Shown here in pieces: positions 59,443 through 64,000 of a stretch of DNA of 64,000 bases; position 1 is the stretch's first letter; every line of letters starts with the position of its first letter. The position numbers and the translations under genes were made by a program. A model generated the notes under the pieces. That model was not told the DNA's origin, made no database searches, and saw only the letters and a program-made list of their open reading frames with translations. The stretch is from assembly GCA_905182485.1 (NCBI GenBank), contig CAJJBO010000006.1, positions 1 to 64,000 of the forward strand. Reading direction: 5' to 3'. The stretch comes from an uncultured Luminiphilus sp. (GTDB lineage: Bacteria; Pseudomonadota; Gammaproteobacteria; Pseudomonadales; Halieaceae).

Positions 59443-60642
59443 TCAGAGCCCAAGCACGTGTTTGGCGATGATGCTGCGTTGAATTTCTGCTGTGCCACCA
59501 TAAATAGTAGTGGCTCGGCTGTTGATATATTCCGCCATGGTGGTGACCGATTCGCTGGCGGCCGCGGTGCTGCCGCTATAAGACGGCGCTAACACCTCGC
59601 TTTGCCACGGTATTGCACTCTGGCCAGCCGCTTCAATGAGCAGCTCAGCGCAGCATTGTCCCAGCTCTGTGCCCGACACTTTCACCAGCGACGACAGGGC
59701 ACCAGGATTATCTCCGGCGGTCAGGCTGCCTTTAATGCGCAGCTCGGTTTGTTCCAGTGCCATAACGTCAATCTGTGTCTCAGCAACGCGGTACGCAAAG
59801 GTGGGGTCGCCCGAAACGCGGCATGTCTCCGTCGACATCATGCGCTGTATCTTGCTGAGCTGCTTTTTCAGGTCGATAGTAAAGTGCTGCCCACCGCGTT
59901 CAAACTCAAGCAGTGACTTGGCAACGGTCCAACCTTGGTTTTCTTGCCCTAGTAGATTGTCCGCGGGCACTCGCACGTCCTCAAAGAAAACCTGACATTG
60001 TTCTATTTCACCATCGAGGCTCGTGAAGGGTTTCACAGTGATGCCAGGTGTCGCCATATCGACCAAGAGAAAGCTGATGCCGGCTTGCGGTTTGACCGCC
60101 TTATCGGTGCGTACTAAGCAAAAAATCCAGTCTGAGTAATGGGCCATGCTGGTCCAGATTTTGGTGCCATTGACAATGAAATCGTCGCCATCATGGTCAG
60201 CTGTCGTTTTGAGGGAGGCGAGATCTGATCCGGAACCAGGCTCAGAGTAGCCCTGACACCAGACGTTTTCGCCCGAGATGATGCCGGGTAAAAAACGCTC
60301 TTTTTGGCTTGGCGTGCCAAAGTGCATCAGCATTGGCCCCAGCATTTGAATGCCCATCATGACCGGGGTAGGCGCATTAGCCTGTCGACACTCCTCTTGA
60401 AAAATATAGCGTTGCTGAATATCCCAGCCTGTACCGCCGTACTCTAGAGGCCAATCGGGTGCTCCCCATCCGCGCTGATGCAGGATGGATTGCCACTGCC
60501 GACCTGCCTCGAAGTCTGAGAAGACACTGGTGGTGCGCTCACCTGCCCGAATCAATTCAGGTGTCAGTGCTTCACTCAAAAAATCTCTCACAGCGGTGCG
60601 AAAGGCGTCAGAGTCTGTTGGTAGGGGGCTGGAAGCGTTCAC
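59443..60642 (-). CDS. Acyl-CoA dehydrogenase (subunit type B)
   Basis: A 399-residue acyl-CoA dehydrogenase: GYSEPGSGSDLASLKTTA, GTKIWTSMAHYSDWIFCLVRT and a C-terminal IYGGTAEIQRSIIAKHVLGL. At the site where the medium-chain enzyme has its catalytic Glu (YEGTAQ), this protein has Gly (YGGTAE), so the base must come from elsewhere or from the partner. Upstream gene of the pair, divergent from the gene at 60883. Confidence 0.87.
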   Translation of the reverse strand: MNASSPLPTDSDAFRTAVRDFLSEALTPELIRAGERTTSVFSDFEAGRQWQSILHQRGWGAPDWPLEYGGTGWDIQQRYIFQEECRQANAPTPVMMGIQMLGPMLMHFGTPSQKERFLPGIISGENVWCQGYSEPGSGSDLASLKTTADHDGDDFIVNGTKIWTSMAHYSDWIFCLVRTDKAVKPQAGISFLLVDMATPGITVKPFTSLDGEIEQCQVFFEDVRVPADNLLGQENQGWTVAKSLLEFERGGQHFTIDLKKQLSKIQRMMSTETCRVSGDPTFAYRVAETQIDVMALEQTELRIKGSLTAGDNPGALSSLVKVSGTELGQCCAELLIEAAGQSAIPWQSEVLAPSYSGSTAAASESVTTMAEYINSRATTIYGGTAEIQRSIIAKHVLGL

Positions 60643-60882
60643 ATTGGGTCCTCTACTGAGATCAGGTTGGGTAAGGATACACCTTGTCTGCTGAATTACT
60701 CGTGCGCCAACGACACTGGGTGAGTACCCGAGGGTGTTTGTCAGCGGTCGATAACTATATAGTAGGGGTTACGGTTAAAACAAACCAGCCTGCTTGTTTA
60801 TCCCCTTTGCTTTCGCGCGTTTGCAGTTGTGGATTGGGCGCCATCCAGCGGGTACTTTTATCTATTCAGAATGAGGTAGGAC

Positions 60883-62110
60883 ATGCTCAACCCCAGCGAA
60901 AAAAGCACGCATATATTGGCTCAGTTGAAAGCGTTTATGTCTGAGCACATTTACCCTAATGAAGTGCCCTATCGCACTGCTTTGCATGAGGCTGAGGATC
61001 GTTTTGCGTCGATGCCGCTGATGGATGCGCTAAAGGACAAAGCTAAGGCTGCGGGGTTATGGAATCTCTTCGTGCCGCCCGAATTTGCCCAATACAGCGA
61101 TCACGGCGGCATGAGCTTTCTAGATTACGCCCCGCTGGCAGAGGAAATGGGACGGGTAATCTGGTCGCCAGAAGCCTTTAACTGCAACGCGCCAGACACG
61201 GGCAATATGGAAGTGTTCATGAAGTTTGGCACCGAAGCGCAAAAGCGCGCTTGGTTAGAACCGCTGTTATCGGGCGATATCCGTTCCTCCTACGCGATGA
61301 CGGAGCCGCAAGTCGCCTCAAGCGACGCCACTAATATTGAGCTTCAGATTCGTCGCGACGGTGACGAGTGGGTGCTCAATGGTCACAAGTGGTTCATTAC
61401 CGGTGCCCCTTACGAGCGCTGCAAGATCTTTATCGTCATGGGTAAAAGTGACCCTAACAATGCCAATCGTCACCTGCAGCAGTCGCAGATTCTGGTGCCG
61501 AAAGAGACCCCAGGGGTAGATATTCTCCGTCCGCTGACGACGCTGGGGTATGACGATGCACCCATTGGCCATGCGGAGGTCACTTTTACCGATGTGCGGG
61601 TGCCCGTCGACAATTTGTTACTCGGGGAAGGCAGAGGGTTTGATATTGCACAAAGTCGCCTGGCGCCGGGCAGAATGCATCATTGCATGAGGCTGATTGG
61701 CGCGGGACAGCGGTCTCTTGGAACTGGCTTGCCAGCGGGTTGAAGCGCGTGAGACGTTTGGCAAAAAATTGAGCGAGCACCAATCGATTCGCGAGAACAT
61801 TGCTCGCAGCTACGCAGAACTCGAAATGGCCCGTTTGCTGGTGCATAAGACTTGTTGGCACATTGACACCCATGGTGTGAAGCCGTCGATCGAGCTTATT
61901 TCGGCCACTAAAATTACCATCCCAAAATTAATTCAGTACCTTATCGATCGATGCATGCAGATGTACGGAGCGGGTGGCCTCACTGAAGACTGGTGTATGG
62001 CGGAGCAGTTCAACTACGCGCGATGGTGTCGTCAAGCAGATGGTCCCGATGAGGTTCACGAGATGGCCTTGGGCAAGCGAGTGATCCGGCAATATGCGGA
62101 ACTGAATTGA
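60883..62110 (+). CDS. Acyl-CoA dehydrogenase, frameshifted
   Basis: A third acyl-CoA dehydrogenase, about 408 residues when repaired. GAGGTAGG lies just before the ATG. It has [30 protein letters not shown] and, in the second frame, [19 protein letters not shown] and [13 protein letters not shown]. The break lies near 61720. Start and orientation show a separate message toward the NTF2-like gene. It resembles the human ACAD10/11 branch (MYGAGGL) and may act on 4- or 2-substituted acyl-CoAs. Confidence 0.87.
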
Positions 62111-62195
62111 CCTTCTGCGCTGAGTTCGCTTCGTTGCCCGGCTGCAACCGGCCCACCACAGGATTAATCGATAGCAATCAGAGGAGACCTTAACC

Positions 62196-62603
62196 ATGAC
62201 AGATGATGAAAAGCTGGCCATTGTTGCCAAGCTCTACGCGAGCACGGGTGCGGGAGATTTTGATACTGCCGAAATGCTGCTGACCGACGATTTTTTTATC
62301 ATAGAAGCTGAAGGGCTTCCTATGGCCGGGGAGTATCGCGGTAAGACAGCGCTTAGGGGCCTGTACGCGCATGTTTTTGGAACCTTGAAGGTCGCCGATT
62401 TGGAACCTGAAGGTATGTCTGTGGGGGGGGACTATGTGGTAAATCTGATCTCTTTTCGGTTTGAAAACCCTGATTTGGCCTCTGCTCAGCTGGCAGAGGT
62501 TTTCCGGTTCCGCGACGACAAAGTGTGCGAGATTCGTCCCTATTACTTCGACCCTAAGCCGATCGTTGATGCGTGGGCTTATTACAGCAGCGCCGCCGAC
62601 TAA
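62196..62603 (+). CDS. NTF2-fold/SnoaL-like protein
   Basis: A 135-residue cone-shaped NTF2-like protein, ATG after GAGGAGAC. The family pattern KLYASTGAGDFDTAEMLLTDDF, GEYRGKTALRGLYAHVFG and ENPDLASAQLAEVFRFRDDKVCEIRPYYFDP is typical of ketosteroid-isomerase-like or SnoaL-like enzymes. Many are isomerases or hydrolases on ring compounds. It follows the acyl-CoA dehydrogenase by 85 bases, likely same operon. Confidence 0.82.
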   Translation: MTDDEKLAIVAKLYASTGAGDFDTAEMLLTDDFFIIEAEGLPMAGEYRGKTALRGLYAHVFGTLKVADLEPEGMSVGGDYVVNLISFRFENPDLASAQLAEVFRFRDDKVCEIRPYYFDPKPIVDAWAYYSSAAD

Positions 62604-62779
62604 CTAGCCATTGTGGCTTTGGCGCGGCCTCGGGCTGGCGTGCTATCGATTAGGCGCGGGTTGTAACACCCGCTGCTGAGCTTGGATCTCCTGCGATGCG
62701 CTGCTAAGGCCCCCCTCGGGGGGGCGGGGTTACGCCGGCCTGACATCTGGGGATATCAGGTCAGGGGGGGAGACAGATC
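62604..62779. other. Convergent intergenic region with strong hairpins
   Basis: Two inverted repeats lie between the NTF2-like gene and the Rieske gene: GCCCCCC/GGGGGGC at 62709-62725, with a two- or three-base loop, and CCTGAC...GTCAGG at 62739-62765. Neither has a T-run. Together they probably stop convergent transcription. Confidence 0.5.
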
Positions 62780-64000
62780 TCAGGCGTTCAAATACTTATC
62801 AATGGTTTGATGTAAGTGTCGTATCCGGCTCTCCTGATAGCTCGCTAGTATGACTTTGCCCGTGGCCGAGTTCTTCATGCCTTTTTGTACCGCCGGCAAA
62901 TTCGCATCATCTTGATCAAAGACCGGGCCCAGAGAGCCCAGCGCCTCGCAAGATGCGAAGGGCTCGTCCGCGGGTAGCACCGTGCAGAGGGCCGGCGGCG
63001 GGGCGCTCAGTGCCCTCTGGGTGGCGCAGCAGGATCATGACCTCAAAAATACAGCTGTCGGGATCGTTGCCGTTTGGCAAAAACTTATAAACGATGTTGC
63101 CGCCGTAGCCTATCCACACCTGCAAGTTAGGAAACAAGCTGTAAAGAATAGCGTCCTGTAGCTCAGCCATCGTGGGATCATCAAATTGTTCACCCGCGGC
63201 TTCTTCAAACATTTCACGATTCATCTTGGCAACGTACTCGCGCGCCGACTGGCCAGTGGGCATGTCGACATTGGCGTCACTGTCGGTGGCCATGCGGCCT
63301 GAGAGCTTTAAGATATCCCGCGTGATGGTCTCTTCGCTCACCTCACTGAGGTGGGGACTTGCAACCCCCATGGGCGTCGCTGATCGGCTGACATTATCGC
63401 CAAAGGTATCGTATTGAGAGTTCGCATCGCCCGTGAAGGTCAGAATTTGTCTTGTGCGTCTCACGGTGTGCCAGGACTCCATAATGCCTCGGCCCCGACT
63501 CTTCCAATTACAGTTCATGACACGTTGCACTGATACGCCTTGAAGTACTTCTCTAAGGGAACCGTCAAATGCTGTGGCAATACATCCAAGATAGTCTCAA
63601 GGGCTGGCAATCTAGGTCAAAGTTAATAAACGAAGCCTCCCCAAGTGGCGACTTTGACCTGTGGCAAACTCATGTCGCGATCGGCGATGTGCTCAAAGTC
63701 CCAGTCATTGGGGATGCCTTTGAACTGGCCATCGAGGTCCCAAGTCGCGCCATGGAAGGGCAGCGGAACTTATCGACCGAGCCAGATTCATCGCGCAAAC
63801 ACCGCCCTCGGTGCCGACAGGAATTGATAAACCCTTTAATCTCGCCCGAGGGCGTTCGCGTGACGATCACGCTGCGGTCGATAATCCAGTAGACAAAGTG
63901 GTCACCAGACTCTGGGATGTCCTCCTCTCGGCAGGCCATTTGCCACGTCTTAGGCCACAGTTTCTCTTTCTCTTCCTTGAAAAACTCGGGGCTGACATAC
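62780..64000 (-). CDS. Rieske-type aromatic-ring/steroid oxygenase alpha subunit (partial, frameshifted)
   Basis: The N-terminus is beyond the right edge. The Rieske 2Fe-2S site is Cys-x-His at SCRHRGRC and, in the next frame, CPFHGATWDLDG; one T is missing near 63757. The mononuclear iron site is at ESWHTV, with the second His lost in the printed frame but present in the neighbouring frame (HTVETH, near 63454-63470). Later TFTGDANSQYDTFGDNVSRS and the C-terminal QTIDKYLNA match the catalytic domain. Further breaks lie near 63625, 63540 and 62990. The expected role is hydroxylation of an aromatic or steroid ring. It converges on the acyl-CoA dehydrogenase/NTF2 operon. Confidence 0.85.

Overview
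The window looks like chromosomal DNA of a marine gammaproteobacterium. By gene content and order it resembles the Cellvibrionales/Halieaceae (OM60/NOR5) group, but I infer this without a database search. Support comes from the blocks lptM-lysA-dapF-DUF484-HAD beside divergent cyaY, argH / hemC-hemD-hemX-hemY, rho-trxA, hslO-pckA and a TorF-type porin next to glnK-amtB, plus PHA-associated and DASS-transporter genes. I see no rRNA, tRNA, CRISPR array, prophage or complete insertion sequence.

Layout: 1-8.2 kb holds a DUF3833 lipoprotein (cut by the window edge), a HlyD-like adaptor with a small membrane partner, a cupin, a PyrD-PyrK fusion, SelO and AsmA. 8.2-17 kb has a photolyase coupled to a Cho-type nuclease, DUF6482, a long RibA homologue, lipoproteins, a GST, cytochrome c5, the ComM/YifB ATPase and UbiK. 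17-20.4 kb is a nitrogen module: two NtrC-like sites and a sigma-54 promoter in front of a TorF porin, then glnK-amtB and a second P-II gene. 20.4-26.8 kb is the HAD/DUF484/dapF/lysA/lptM block, cyaY, a chimeric DUF3187 gene and argH. 26.9-36.3 kb is hemCDXY, ubiD, rho, trxA and a small-gene cluster ending in an FKBP lipoprotein. 36.4-45.5 kb has gshA, an internally deleted pilU, a MoxR/VWA pair, moaA, a DASS transporter, a peroxiredoxin, a TetR regulator and a Lys/Ala-rich phasin-like protein. 45.8-57.4 kb has an RND efflux pair, pckA-hslO, a PHA-granule protein, rpsT, an acyltransferase, dinG and yqcC. 57.5-64 kb is a catabolic island: SDR, three acyl-CoA dehydrogenases, an NTF2-fold protein and a Rieske oxygenase cut by the right edge.

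Many genes are split by apparent one-base indels (hlyD, asmA, hemX, ubiD, rho, FKBP, VWA, moxR, DASS, both RND genes, pckA, SDR, one acyl-CoA dehydrogenase, Rieske). Since rho, ubiD and pckA are among them and the frames rejoin perfectly, I read most as sequencing/assembly errors rather than gene decay. The stretch from about 8.1 to 29.5 kb is nearly free of them. Two places are not simple indels: a peptide deformylase fragment fused into a DUF3187 gene (24.5-24.7 kb), and a pilU that has lost its middle (38.1-38.4 kb).

I did not find a clearly undescribed system. The most interesting items are the PyrD-PyrK fusion, the PDF/DUF3187 chimera, the NtrC/sigma-54 control region of the porin-ammonium module, the disordered N-terminal extension of Rho, the coupled cho-photolyase pair and the catabolic island.
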